Positions 53,334 through 60,680 of a DNA stretch of 64,000 bases are shown piece after piece. Source of the DNA: Jiangella alba (lineage in GTDB: Bacteria > Actinomycetota > Actinomycetes > Jiangellales > Jiangellaceae); the NCBI RefSeq assembly GCF_900106035.1, contig NZ_FNUC01000003.1:2721501-2785500 (forward strand), read 5' to 3'. The notes under the pieces were generated by a model. That model was not told the DNA's origin. It ran no database searches and worked only from the letters and a program-made list of their open reading frames with translations. Both the position numbers and the translations under genes were made by a program. Each line of letters begins with the position of its first letter. Within the stretch, counting starts at the first letter, position 1.

Positions 53334-54155
53334 GTGCGAATCGCGGTGACGGGGGCGAGCGGGCGGCTGGGCGGTCAGGTGGCGGCGTTCCTGGCGCCTG
53401 AGCACGAGGTGGTGGCGCTGGTGCGCCGGCCCGCCGCGTACGACCCGCCGCCGGGCGTCACCGTCGCCGCCGCGGACTATGCGGACCCCGAGTCGTTGCG
53501 CGCCGCGCTGACCGGTGTCGACACGCTGGTGTTCGTGTCCAGCGACGGCCACGCGGCCACCGTCATGCTGCACCACGCGAACGTCGTGCGGGCGGCCGCC
53601 GACGCGCGGGTCGGGCACGTCGTCGCGCTGAGCGGGCTCGACGCCGACGCCGGGTCGCCGTTCTGTTACGCCGTCACCAACGGGCACACCGAGGAGCTGC
53701 TGGCGGCCGCCGGCTGCGGCTACTCGCTGGCCCGCGCCTCGGTGTTCGCCGAGTTCTTCGCCGCGCTGGTCCGCGGCGCCCGGCACGGCGACGAGGTGCG
53801 GCTGCCGGCCGGCGACGCGCGGGTGTCGCTGGTGGCCCGGGCCGACGTCGGGCGGGCACTGGCCGCACTGGCGGTGCGGCCGCCGTCGAACACGCACCAC
53901 GACCTCACCGGGCCGGCCGCGCTGCCCGTCGCCGACGTCGTGGCGGCGTTCGCGCCCGGCGCCCGCTACGCCGACGTCCCGGCGAGCGCGTACCAGGCGG
54001 CGCTGCTGGACGGCGGCGAGACGTCCTGGTGGGCGCACGCCTACACGACGATGCTGGAGTCCATCCGCCTGGGCCGCTGGGCCGCCGTCACCGGCGACGT
54101 CGCCGCGCTCACCGGACGCCCGCCCGCCGAGGTGCTGCCCGTGACCCCGCCCTAG
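53334..54155 (+). CDS. NmrA-like NAD(P)-binding oxidoreductase
   Basis: A 273-residue Rossmann protein of the atypical SDR/NmrA type. GTG start, glycine motif VTGASGRLGGQVAAFL (about 4-19), ADYADPESLRAALTGVDTL and the later VVALSGLDADAG. In Streptomyces, SoxR directly controls an NAD-dependent epimerase/dehydratase-type gene, which agrees with the SoxR box 470 bp upstream. Its last 4 bp overlap the convergent CDF gene. Confidence 0.87.
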   Translation: MRIAVTGASGRLGGQVAAFLAPEHEVVALVRRPAAYDPPPGVTVAAADYADPESLRAALTGVDTLVFVSSDGHAATVMLHHANVVRAAADARVGHVVALSGLDADAGSPFCYAVTNGHTEELLAAAGCGYSLARASVFAEFFAALVRGARHGDEVRLPAGDARVSLVARADVGRALAALAVRPPSNTHHDLTGPAALPVADVVAAFAPGARYADVPASAYQAALLDGGETSWWAHAYTTMLESIRLGRWAAVTGDVAALTGRPPAEVLPVTPP

Positions 54156-54820
54156 CAGCAGTCGCAGTCCGGGCCGCAGCCGTCGGTCTCGGGGTCGCGC
54201 AGCAGCGCGCCGGCCGACGTCGCGCAGGCGTCGCCGCGCCAGGCCTCGGCACCTTCGCGGACGGCGAACCCGGCGATCACCAGCGCGGCCAGCGGGTCGG
54301 CCCACCACCAGCCGAGCGCGGAGTTCAGCACCAGCCCGGCCAGCAGCACCGCCGACAGGTAGCTGCAGATCAGCGTCTGCTTGGAGTCGGCGACCACCGC
54401 GGCCGAGCCCAGCTCGCGCCCGGTGCGCCGCTCGGCGAACGACAGCGCCGGCATGACGGCCAGGCTCACCGCCGCCAGGACGATGCCGACGCTGCTGTGG
54501 TCCGGTTCCTCGGCGCCGGCCAGCGCCTGGACCGCCTCGAACGTCACGTACGCCGCCAGCGCGAAGAAGGAGAACGCGACGACGCGCAGGGCCGTCCGCT
54601 CGCGCGCCTCGTGGTCGCGACCGGCGAACTGCCAGGCGATGGCCGCGGCCGACACCACCTCGACGACGGAGTCGAGGCCGAACCCCATCAGCGCCGCCGA
54701 CGACGCCGCCGTGCCGGCCGAGATCGCGATGACCGCCTCGACCACGTTGTAGCCGATGGTCGTCGCCACGATCAGCCGCACCCGGCGACGCAGCACGTCG
54801 CGCCTGGTGTTCACCGGCAT
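54152..54820 (-). CDS. Cation diffusion facilitator family metal exporter
   Basis: A 222-residue protein with about five or six membrane segments (LIVATTIGYNVVEAVIAISA, SSAALMGFGLDSVVEVVSAA with the CDF metal-site Asp, GIVLAAVSLAVMPALSFAE, DSKQTLICSYLSAVLLAGLV). The C-terminus DGCGPDCDCC is Cys-rich and probably binds the metal cargo. The large cytosolic CDF domain is missing, so this is a short CDF. It overlaps the arsR stop by 10 bp and is likely induced with it. ATG 54820; 54844 is possible. Confidence 0.87.
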   Translation of the reverse strand: MPVNTRRDVLRRRVRLIVATTIGYNVVEAVIAISAGTAASSAALMGFGLDSVVEVVSAAAIAWQFAGRDHEARERTALRVVAFSFFALAAYVTFEAVQALAGAEEPDHSSVGIVLAAVSLAVMPALSFAERRTGRELGSAAVVADSKQTLICSYLSAVLLAGLVLNSALGWWWADPLAALVIAGFAVREGAEAWRGDACATSAGALLRDPETDGCGPDCDCC

Positions 54821-55140
54821 GTGCACCCCTCCGGGCCGCAGCACGTGGGGTCGACGACGAGGACGAGCTCCAGCAGCTCGCCCAGCGCCCGCCCCAGGTG
54901 CGCGTCGGCCAGCCGGTAGCGCGTGCGCCGTCCTTCTTGAGACGCCGCGACCAGGCCGCAGCCGCGCAGGCAGCTCAGCTGGTTGGACATCACCTGCTTG
55001 GACACCCCCAGCTCGGCGGCCAGGTCGGACGGGAACGCCGGCGCCTCGCGCAGCGCCAGCAGGATCCGTGCCCTCGTGCCGTCGGACAGCGCGTACCCGA
55101 GCCGCGCCAGCGCGTCGGTGTGTTCCGCGGTCACCGTCAT
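54811..55140 (-). CDS. ArsR-family metal-responsive repressor
   Basis: A 109-residue ArsR/SmtB repressor. HTH SDLAAELGVSKQVMSNQLSC (38-57) followed by LRGCGLVAASQEGRRTRY; C-terminus DPTCCGPEGCTCR with four Cys, plus two Cys near the HTH, is suited to Cd, Pb or Zn (CmtR/CadC-like). A perfect operator lies 10 bp before the ATG. It controls itself and the CDF exporter. Confidence 0.92.
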   Translation of the reverse strand: MTVTAEHTDALARLGYALSDGTRARILLALREAPAFPSDLAAELGVSKQVMSNQLSCLRGCGLVAASQEGRRTRYRLADAHLGRALGELLELVLVVDPTCCGPEGCTCR

Positions 55141-55150
55141 GCGACGGGAC

Positions 55151-55170
55151 AGTACAGCAAACGCTGTACT
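55151..55170. promoter_or_regulatory. ArsR-type operator
   Basis: AGTACAGCAAACGCTGTACT: 8-bp perfect arms around AAAC, right in front of the ArsR gene. The position would let a bound repressor block the ribosome site or the promoter. Confidence 0.85.
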
Positions 55171-55825
55171 CACGTAAGTGTTGTCCGGGCCGCAGCGCAC
55201 GTTCGGCCGGGCGGGCCGGTTTGGGGGCCGGCTCGCGGGCCGCCGCTCCTGCGCCGCCCCGCCCTCCAACCCGAGTCTCGACGGCGCGAGCGCATGGCCG
55301 CGCTCATCGGCTTGCCCGGAGCACGATGTCCTTCCGGCCGGGAGCACAGTGTCCTCGGCCATGAGTACGGGCCCCTCCCGGCCGGGAGGGCACCCACCCT
55401 ACGGGCGGGCCGGGTGAACCAGGCGTGAACCGCCGCCCCACACGACGACTCCCGGCCGCGACGACCACGCCAGCCCTGGGCCGATGACCGACGGGCCCCG
55501 GCCGCGACGACCACGCCAGCCCGCGCTGGTGACCAGCGGTTCGCCGGGAGCACAGGCCCCTCCCGGCCGGGAGGGCACCCACCCTACGGGCGGGCCGTGT
55601 GAACCAGGCGTGAACCGCCGCCCCACACGACGACTCCCGGCCGCGACGACCACGCCAGCCCGCGCCGGTGACCAGCGGTTCGCCGGGAGCACGGGCCCCT
55701 CCCGGCCGGGAGGGCACCCACCCTACGGGCGGGCCGGGTGAACCAGGCGTGAACCGCCGCCCGCACCGCCGACCCACCGCCGACCAGCCGGCGGCGCCGA
55801 CCGCGCTCGGGGTGAGCCGGCGCCA
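55171..55825. other. 655-bp non-coding region holding a GC-rich repeat array
   Basis: From 55171 to about 55370 I see nothing beyond GC-rich sequence without codon structure. From 55372 to about 55760 three copies of a repeat unit follow. The last part up to 55825 contains GCCGACCCACCGCCGACCAG-like short repeats before the aldo-keto reductase stop. Frames here read Pro/Gly/Arg strings that repeat with the DNA and are not believable genes. Confidence 0.65.
55372..55760. repeat. Tandem repeat array, three copies, with internal duplication
   Basis: Copies start at 55372, 55557 and 55696. Copies 2 and 3 are one 139-bp unit apart; copies 1 and 2 are 185 bp apart because a 46-bp piece beginning CCGGCCGCGACGACCACGCC is doubled inside copy 1. 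Each begins with the 18-bp perfect palindrome CCCTCCCGGCCGGGAGGG and continues CACCCACCCTACGGGCGGGC. A related piece stands in glnD at 14186, so the core disperses independently of the array. Confidence 0.85.
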
Positions 55826-56794
55826 TCAGACGAAGCCGGTCGGCAGGCGGGGCGTGTAGGGCGCCTCCAGGGCGGCCACCTCGTCGTCGGTGAGGTCGAG
55901 GTCGAGCGCCGCCACGGCGTCGGGAAGGTGGTGCGGCTTCGTCGGCCCGACGATGGGCGCGCTGACCACCGGGTTGCGCAGCACCCACGCCAGCGCCGCC
56001 TGCGCCATGGGCACGCCGCGCGCCTCGGCGACCCGCTGGACGGCGTCGGCGATCGGCTGGTCGCCGGTGTAACGCTCGCGCAGCAGCTCGTCGGTGTCGC
56101 CACGCATGGTGCGCTCGGCCCACGGCCGGGCCAGCCGCCCCCTGGCCAGCGGGCTCCACGGGATGCTGCCGACGTCCTGGTCGGCGAGCAGGCCGAACAG
56201 CTCGCGTTCGTCCTCGCGCTGCATGAGGTTGTACTGGTTCTGCATGGACACGAACCGGGTCCAGCCGCCGAGGTCGGCGGTGTACTGCAGCTTCGCGAAC
56301 TGCCACGCCCACATCGACGACGCACCGAGGTAGCGCGCCTTGCCCGCCTTGACGACGTCGTGCAGGGCCTCCATCGTCTCGTCGGCCGGTGTGTCCGGGT
56401 CGAGGCGATGGATCTGGTAGAGGTCGACATAGTCGGTGCCGAGCCGGCGCAGTGACGCGTCGACCTGCTCCATGATCGCCTTGCGCGACAGCCCCGAACC
56501 GCCCGGGCCGTCGTGCATGGGGAAGAACACCTTCGTGGCCAGGACGACGTCCTCGCGGCGGGTGTAGCGCCGCACGGCCCGGCCGACGATCTCCTCGGAC
56601 GACCCGAAGCCGTACACGTTCGCGGTGTCCCAGAACGTGATGCCGAGCTCGACGGCCTGCCGGAAGATCGGCTCGGCCGCGTCGTCGTCGAGGGACCAGT
56701 CGCCGTAGCCGCGGGACGGGTCGCCGAAGCTCATGCAGCCGAGCCCGATGCGGCTCACCCGCAGGCCCGAACCGCCCAGCCGGGTGTACTCCAT
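55826..56794 (-). CDS. Aldo-keto reductase
   Basis: A 322-residue AKR. Catalytic residues: Asp and Tyr in WDTANVYGFGSSEE, Lys in LATKVFFP and His in LYQIHRLD; C-terminal NADPH region SAPIVGPTKPHHLPDAV. The substrate range cannot be told; the sequence resembles the large YccK/TAS-like class of monomeric NADPH-dependent reductases. ATG 56794 is chosen because AGGGAG lies 7 nt before it; another ATG at 56800 is too close to that site. Confidence 0.9.
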   Translation of the reverse strand: MEYTRLGGSGLRVSRIGLGCMSFGDPSRGYGDWSLDDDAAEPIFRQAVELGITFWDTANVYGFGSSEEIVGRAVRRYTRREDVVLATKVFFPMHDGPGGSGLSRKAIMEQVDASLRRLGTDYVDLYQIHRLDPDTPADETMEALHDVVKAGKARYLGASSMWAWQFAKLQYTADLGGWTRFVSMQNQYNLMQREDERELFGLLADQDVGSIPWSPLARGRLARPWAERTMRGDTDELLRERYTGDQPIADAVQRVAEARGVPMAQAALAWVLRNPVVSAPIVGPTKPHHLPDAVAALDLDLTDDEVAALEAPYTPRLPTGFV

Positions 56795-56852
56795 CAGCAT
56801 GCTCCCTGTCGTCGTCGGCGCCGGCGGCTCCATCCTCTCCTAGCCTGTGCCC

Positions 56853-56898
56853 GTGACGGCGCGGCGCGTGGTGGTGGCCGGGTACGACGGCGCCGTCC
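56853..56898 (+). pseudogene. Possible 5' remnant of a GlxA/DJ-1-type regulator gene
   Basis: GTG at 56853 opens VTARRVVVAGYDGAV, the usual first strand and turn of GlxA-type (DJ-1/PfpI plus AraC) regulators, then collapses into low-complexity text. It stands divergent to the aldo-keto reductase with a short gap, where a regulator is often found. An intact GlxA-type gene is at 59331, so this could be a deleted neighbour. Very short, so it may be chance. Confidence 0.3.
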
Positions 56899-56951
56899 GC
56901 CGCGGCCGGCATGCACCGCCCTCCCGCCACCACGCCACCTCGAGCAGCCGC

Positions 56952-57632
56952 TCACGCCCGGGTGAGCTCGAAGATCGCCTGCTCGACCTGGACTCGCGTC
57001 CGGCCGAAGGGCCCACCCCAGGCGTCGAGCAGGTCGAGGTACGTGCGGTACGACGCGGTCCGGTCCGGCCGCAGATGGGTGCCAGCCGCCGATGTCAGCC
57101 AGGCGACGACGCGCTGGTCGAGGATCGGCGCGGCGTTCGCCGCGTCGACACCGTCGACCGCCGAGGCGAAGTAGAGCCACTTCGTGAAGAACGCGCCGCC
57201 CAGGTACGCCACGCGTCCCTTGCCGTACATGTAGGCGTAGGCGGAAGCGGCGCCATCCTCCCGCACGACGTCCACCGCGCCGCGGAGCTTCGCCGTGACC
57301 TCGTCGCGCAGGACAGCGGCGCGATACGACGCCGCACCCTTCGACCCGGTCAGCATCCAGCGCACCCGGCTCGGTCCGTAGCCGGTGTTTCCATAGCCCC
57401 ACACCATGGCGACGACGAACGCACCGATGACCTGATCCCGCTCCAGTTCTCGCAGGACGGCTTCACGGGCCGCCGCCCGGTTCACCGCACGCGGCAGCTC
57501 ACCGAGGACCGCCCTGACGTCCGGCAGATCGTGCAGTTGGTTGTCCCAGGCGAGGCGCGACCAGTCGAACGCTCGTTGTTCGACGGGCTCGGCATCGAGG
57601 ACCGTGGCCAGTTCTCGCGGAAGCGGTGTCAT
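56952..57632 (-). CDS. Hypothetical protein, possible OGG-fold DNA glycosylase relative
   Basis: A 226-residue soluble helical protein: AFDWSRLAWDNQLHDLPDVR, ERDQVIGAFVVAMVWGYGNT, GPSRVRWMLTG, YLGGAFFTKWLYFASA and ILDQRVVAWLTS. The pattern of a helix-loop-helix followed by a late Asp (ILDQRV) recalls 8-oxoguanine glycosylase-fold proteins (HhH-GPD), but a catalytic Lys is not evident, so this is tentative. No clear partners; the flanking genes are unrelated enzymes. Confidence 0.55.
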   Translation of the reverse strand: MTPLPRELATVLDAEPVEQRAFDWSRLAWDNQLHDLPDVRAVLGELPRAVNRAAAREAVLRELERDQVIGAFVVAMVWGYGNTGYGPSRVRWMLTGSKGAASYRAAVLRDEVTAKLRGAVDVVREDGAASAYAYMYGKGRVAYLGGAFFTKWLYFASAVDGVDAANAAPILDQRVVAWLTSAAGTHLRPDRTASYRTYLDLLDAWGGPFGRTRVQVEQAIFELTRA

Positions 57633-57673
57633 CGCCCGATCGTGGCGAGTGGGTAGGACACAACGGCTTCACG

Positions 57674-58456
57674 TCAATCGATCGGTGTGGGGACGCCGAG
57701 CTCGACCCGGCGGACCCGCTGGCGGACGTCCGCCGGCGCGGCGGCGAGGGCCGTGTCGAGGCCGGCCGGGCCGTCGGCGAAGTGGGACCAGCCCTCGTAG
57801 TGGACGGGGACGGCGACCCGCGGCCGCAGCGTCCCGATCAGCGACACCGCGTCGCGGCCCGTCATCGTGTACCGCACGGGCCCGGTGAGACCGAACCGCA
57901 CCCCGCCCACGTGCACCAGCGCCACGTCCACCGCCAGGGACGCGGCCACCTCCCGCAGCGGGCGGTACAGCACGGTGTCGCCGGTGATCCACAGCGCCAC
58001 CGCCGACGCCGGGCCGACGCGCACGGCGAACCCGATGACGTCACCGGCGATCGGACGCGACAGCGGCGGGCCGTGCCGCGCCGGTGTGGCCGTGACGGTC
58101 AGGTCGGGCCGCGCGCCCCGGCCCGCCAGCACCGTCGACGCACCGGGCGCGAGGCCGACGGCGGAGCCGCCCAGCCGGCGCGAGCCGGACACCGTCGTCA
58201 CCACCGTTCCGGCCGACGCCAGCAGCGACCGCCCCGCCACGTCGAGGTTGTCGGCGTGGTGGTCGTGCGAGAGCAGCACGGCGTCGATCGGCGGCAGCTC
58301 GTCCACGGCCAGCGCCGGCCCGGTCAGCTTCGCCGTCGACGCACGCCAGGCGAACGCGTACCGGCCCCCGGCCGGGTCGAAGGTGGGGTCGGTGAGCAGC
58401 CGCCAGCCGTCCACCTCGACGAGGACGGTGGGGCCGCCGATGTGGGTGAGGATCAC
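57674..58456 (-). CDS. Metallo-beta-lactamase-fold hydrolase (UlaG-like)
   Basis: A 260-residue MBL-fold protein. The motif LLSHDHHADNLD (HXHHXXN type), ITGDTVLYRPL and VPVHYEGWSHF are those of UlaG/RomA-like proteins, which act on lactones or phosphodiesters. No signal peptide. GTG start overlaps the stop of the alpha/beta hydrolase (GTGA), so both are made from one mRNA and may act in one degradation route. Confidence 0.85.
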   Translation of the reverse strand: MILTHIGGPTVLVEVDGWRLLTDPTFDPAGGRYAFAWRASTAKLTGPALAVDELPPIDAVLLSHDHHADNLDVAGRSLLASAGTVVTTVSGSRRLGGSAVGLAPGASTVLAGRGARPDLTVTATPARHGPPLSRPIAGDVIGFAVRVGPASAVALWITGDTVLYRPLREVAASLAVDVALVHVGGVRFGLTGPVRYTMTGRDAVSLIGTLRPRVAVPVHYEGWSHFADGPAGLDTALAAAPADVRQRVRRVELGVPTPID

Positions 58457-59247
58457 CGGGCGTGCTCCACCGCCCAGGCCAGGACGTCGTCGGCGATCTG
58501 CTCCCAGCCCTTCTGCGCGGGCAGCAGGTGCGCGTAGCCCTCGTACTCGCGGATCTCGGTGACGGTGTCGGACTTGTAGTGCTTCCGGTTCGACTGCTGG
58601 ATGGCCGGCGGCATGATGTGGTCCTCGCCGCCGGACACGAACAGCAGCGGCGCCCGGTCGTCGTTCGCATAGTCGACCCAGGTCTCCTGCGGGCCGGGCT
58701 GGAAGTTGGCCAGCACGCTCCCCCACAGGATCCCGCCGTTGGCCGGGATGTGGTAGCGCTCGTACAGCGCGTTCGACTCCTCCTCGGTGAAGGTGTTCGT
58801 GAACGCGTACCGCCACTGCTCCGCCGTCAGCCCGACGGCCTTGTGCCGGTTCGCCGGGCTCCTCAGCACCGGGAACGTCGACTTGACCTGCGACAACGGG
58901 ACGACGCGGACGCCCTCGGTCGGCGCGGAGTTGAGGGCGACGCCGACCGCGCCGAAGCCGTGGTCGAGGAGGATCTGGGTGAACGCGCCGCCGGCCGAGT
59001 GGCCGATGATGATCGGCGGGCGGTCCAGTTCGCGGAGGGTGCCCTCGATCTTCTCGATGATCGCGGGGACGGTGACGTCGACGATGATCTGCGGGTTCTC
59101 GCGCAGGGCCTCGACCTCGACCTCGAAGCCCGGGTAGCCGGGCGCGATGACCCGGTAGCCCTTCGCCTCGTAGTGCGTGATCCAGTGTTCCCAGCTCCGG
59201 GGCGTCACCCAGAAGCCGTGCACGAGCACGATGGTGTCCGGTTCCAT
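58453..59247 (-). CDS. Alpha/beta hydrolase
   Basis: A 264-residue alpha/beta hydrolase. Oxyanion motif VLVHGFWVTPRSWEHW, nucleophile elbow GHSAGGAF (Ser about 100), Asp in SGGEDHIMPP and His in YEGYAHLLP. Probably an esterase or lipase. ATG 59247 is chosen because the hydrolase core starts right after it; in-frame sequence upstream is not family-like. It is divergent to the GlxA-type regulator at 59331 with an 83-bp gap, so the regulator may control this two-gene operon. Confidence 0.9.
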   Translation of the reverse strand: MEPDTIVLVHGFWVTPRSWEHWITHYEAKGYRVIAPGYPGFEVEVEALRENPQIIVDVTVPAIIEKIEGTLRELDRPPIIIGHSAGGAFTQILLDHGFGAVGVALNSAPTEGVRVVPLSQVKSTFPVLRSPANRHKAVGLTAEQWRYAFTNTFTEEESNALYERYHIPANGGILWGSVLANFQPGPQETWVDYANDDRAPLLFVSGGEDHIMPPAIQQSNRKHYKSDTVTEIREYEGYAHLLPAQKGWEQIADDVLAWAVEHAR

Positions 59248-59330
59248 CTGCCGATCATCGTGGGCAACCCGCTGGCCAGGCACTACGCTGAGCGTCAGAG
59301 TTCCCACGATTCCGGCCACGGGGGGTAGGA

Positions 59331-60311
59331 GTGGGCCGTCATCGGGTGGCGATGATCGTCCTCGGCGGGACGTTCGTCCTCGACCTCGCCGTGGCCGTGC
59401 AGGCGTTCGGCCGCCGGCCGTCGGTGTTCGCGAAGATCCGCGACGAGCCCGAGCCGCCGTACGAGATCGGCGTCTGCGGCCTGGCCCCGACGCCGACGTC
59501 GCTCGGGTTCACCATGAGCGACCTCAAGCCGGTCGACTGGATCACCGGCGCCGACACCGTCGTCGTCCCGGGGCTGGAGGCGCCCTGGGCGCCGCAGGAT
59601 CGCGCCGTCCTCGACGCCGTCGCCCGCGCCGCCGACGACGGCGCGCGCCTGGTGTCGCTGTGCGCCGGCGCCTTCGTGCTCGGCCAGGCCGGGGTGCTCG
59701 GCGGGCGCCGCGTCACGACGCACTGGGCGCTGGCCGACGAGTTCCGCGCGGCGTTCCCGGAGGCCGTCCTCGTCGAGCACGCCCTGTACGTCGACGACGG
59801 GCAGGTGCTGTCGTCGGGCGGCATGCTCGCGTCGGCCGACCTGTGCCTGTACGTCCTGAGCCAGGACCACGGCCAGTCCTACGCGAACGACGTCTCCCGC
59901 GTGCTCGTCAGCCCGCCGCACCGCGCCGGCGGACAGGCCCAGTACGCCCGGCCCGGTCCCCGCCCGTCCGGGCCGCTCTCGCCGGTCCTCGACTGGCTGG
60001 ACGAGCACCTCGCCGAGCCGCTGACCCTCACCGGCGTCGCCGCGCAGGCGCACATGAGCCCGCGCACGCTCGAGCGGCGGTTCCGCGACGAGACCGGCGA
60101 CAGCCTGGCCGCCTGGATCGCCCGGCGCCGGGTCGACCGGGCCCGCGCCCTGCTGGAGGACTCGCGGCTGACGGTGACGCAGGTCGCGCACGCCGCCGGG
60201 TTCGGGTCGACGGAGGCGATGCGCCGGCACTTCCACACCTACGCCGGCACCACGCCGCGCACGTACCGCGAGACGTTCCGCGGCGCGGCCCCAGGCCGTC
60301 ACTTCCAGTAG
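59331..60311 (+). CDS. GlxA-family AraC-type regulator
   Basis: A 326-residue regulator. N-terminal DJ-1/PfpI domain with VSLCAGAFVLGQAGVLGG (Cys at the nucleophile-elbow position) and TTHWALADEF; C-terminal AraC HTH domain (LTGVAAQAHMSPRTLERRFR, TVTQVAHAAGFGSTEAMRRH). GTG start with GTAGGAG upstream. Such regulators often sense an unstable aldehyde or amino acid derivative. It is divergent from the hydrolase pair and ends 13 bp into the small secreted protein gene on the other strand. Confidence 0.92.
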   Translation: MGRHRVAMIVLGGTFVLDLAVAVQAFGRRPSVFAKIRDEPEPPYEIGVCGLAPTPTSLGFTMSDLKPVDWITGADTVVVPGLEAPWAPQDRAVLDAVARAADDGARLVSLCAGAFVLGQAGVLGGRRVTTHWALADEFRAAFPEAVLVEHALYVDDGQVLSSGGMLASADLCLYVLSQDHGQSYANDVSRVLVSPPHRAGGQAQYARPGPRPSGPLSPVLDWLDEHLAEPLTLTGVAAQAHMSPRTLERRFRDETGDSLAAWIARRRVDRARALLEDSRLTVTQVAHAAGFGSTEAMRRHFHTYAGTTPRTYRETFRGAAPGRHFQ

Positions 60312-60577
60312 TGGAAGAAGTAGCCCTGGGCCGAGTGGTAGCAGGGCCCCGTGCCCGGCATGGTGTAGGTGCCGCCCGCTCGCGTCAGCGCCAGCGTGAA
60401 GAAGCACGCGTTCGCGTTCGAGAAGAAGCCGGAGTGGCGCCACGCCATCGCGGAGATGGGGCCCGTCGACGGCGCCGGCTCGGCCTGCGTGGTGGCGGCG
60501 GCGGGTCCGCCGCCCGCGAGAGCGGCGGCACCCAGCGCCCCCGCCGCGAGCAGGCTCGTGGTGATCTTCCGGATCAT
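60299..60577 (-). CDS. Small secreted protein
   Basis: A 92-residue protein with a signal peptide (MIRKITTSLLAAGALGAAAL, then AGGGPAAA cleavage region) and an exported end of about 60 residues: AWRHSGFFSNANACFFTLAL and GTGPCYHSAQGYFFHYW. Two Cys probably form one disulphide; the aromatic C-terminus is notable. I know no family. AGGAGGAACG precedes the ATG, a strong ribosome site. Overlaps the araC-type gene tail to tail. Confidence 0.75.
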   Translation of the reverse strand: MIRKITTSLLAAGALGAAALAGGGPAAATTQAEPAPSTGPISAMAWRHSGFFSNANACFFTLALTRAGGTYTMPGTGPCYHSAQGYFFHYWK

Positions 60578-60680
60578 CGTTCCTCCTGTGTCGGCTGTCG
60601 CGGCCGACGCTAGGGAGCGACACCTTCACAACGTCTTCAGATCTGCTTCTCCGCGGCCCGTGCGGGCGTAGCCTTCCGGT

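Noticed and set aside
55304-55777. Pro/Gly/Arg-rich open frames across the repeat array
   Set aside because: They repeat in step with the DNA, have no ribosome site and shift frame between copies; the array is better seen as non-coding.
56951-56966. CTCACGCCCGGGTGAG as a further copy of the 17-bp palindrome
   Set aside because: The spacing is three bases shorter and the site covers a stop codon at a gene end, so it does not fit the other copies.
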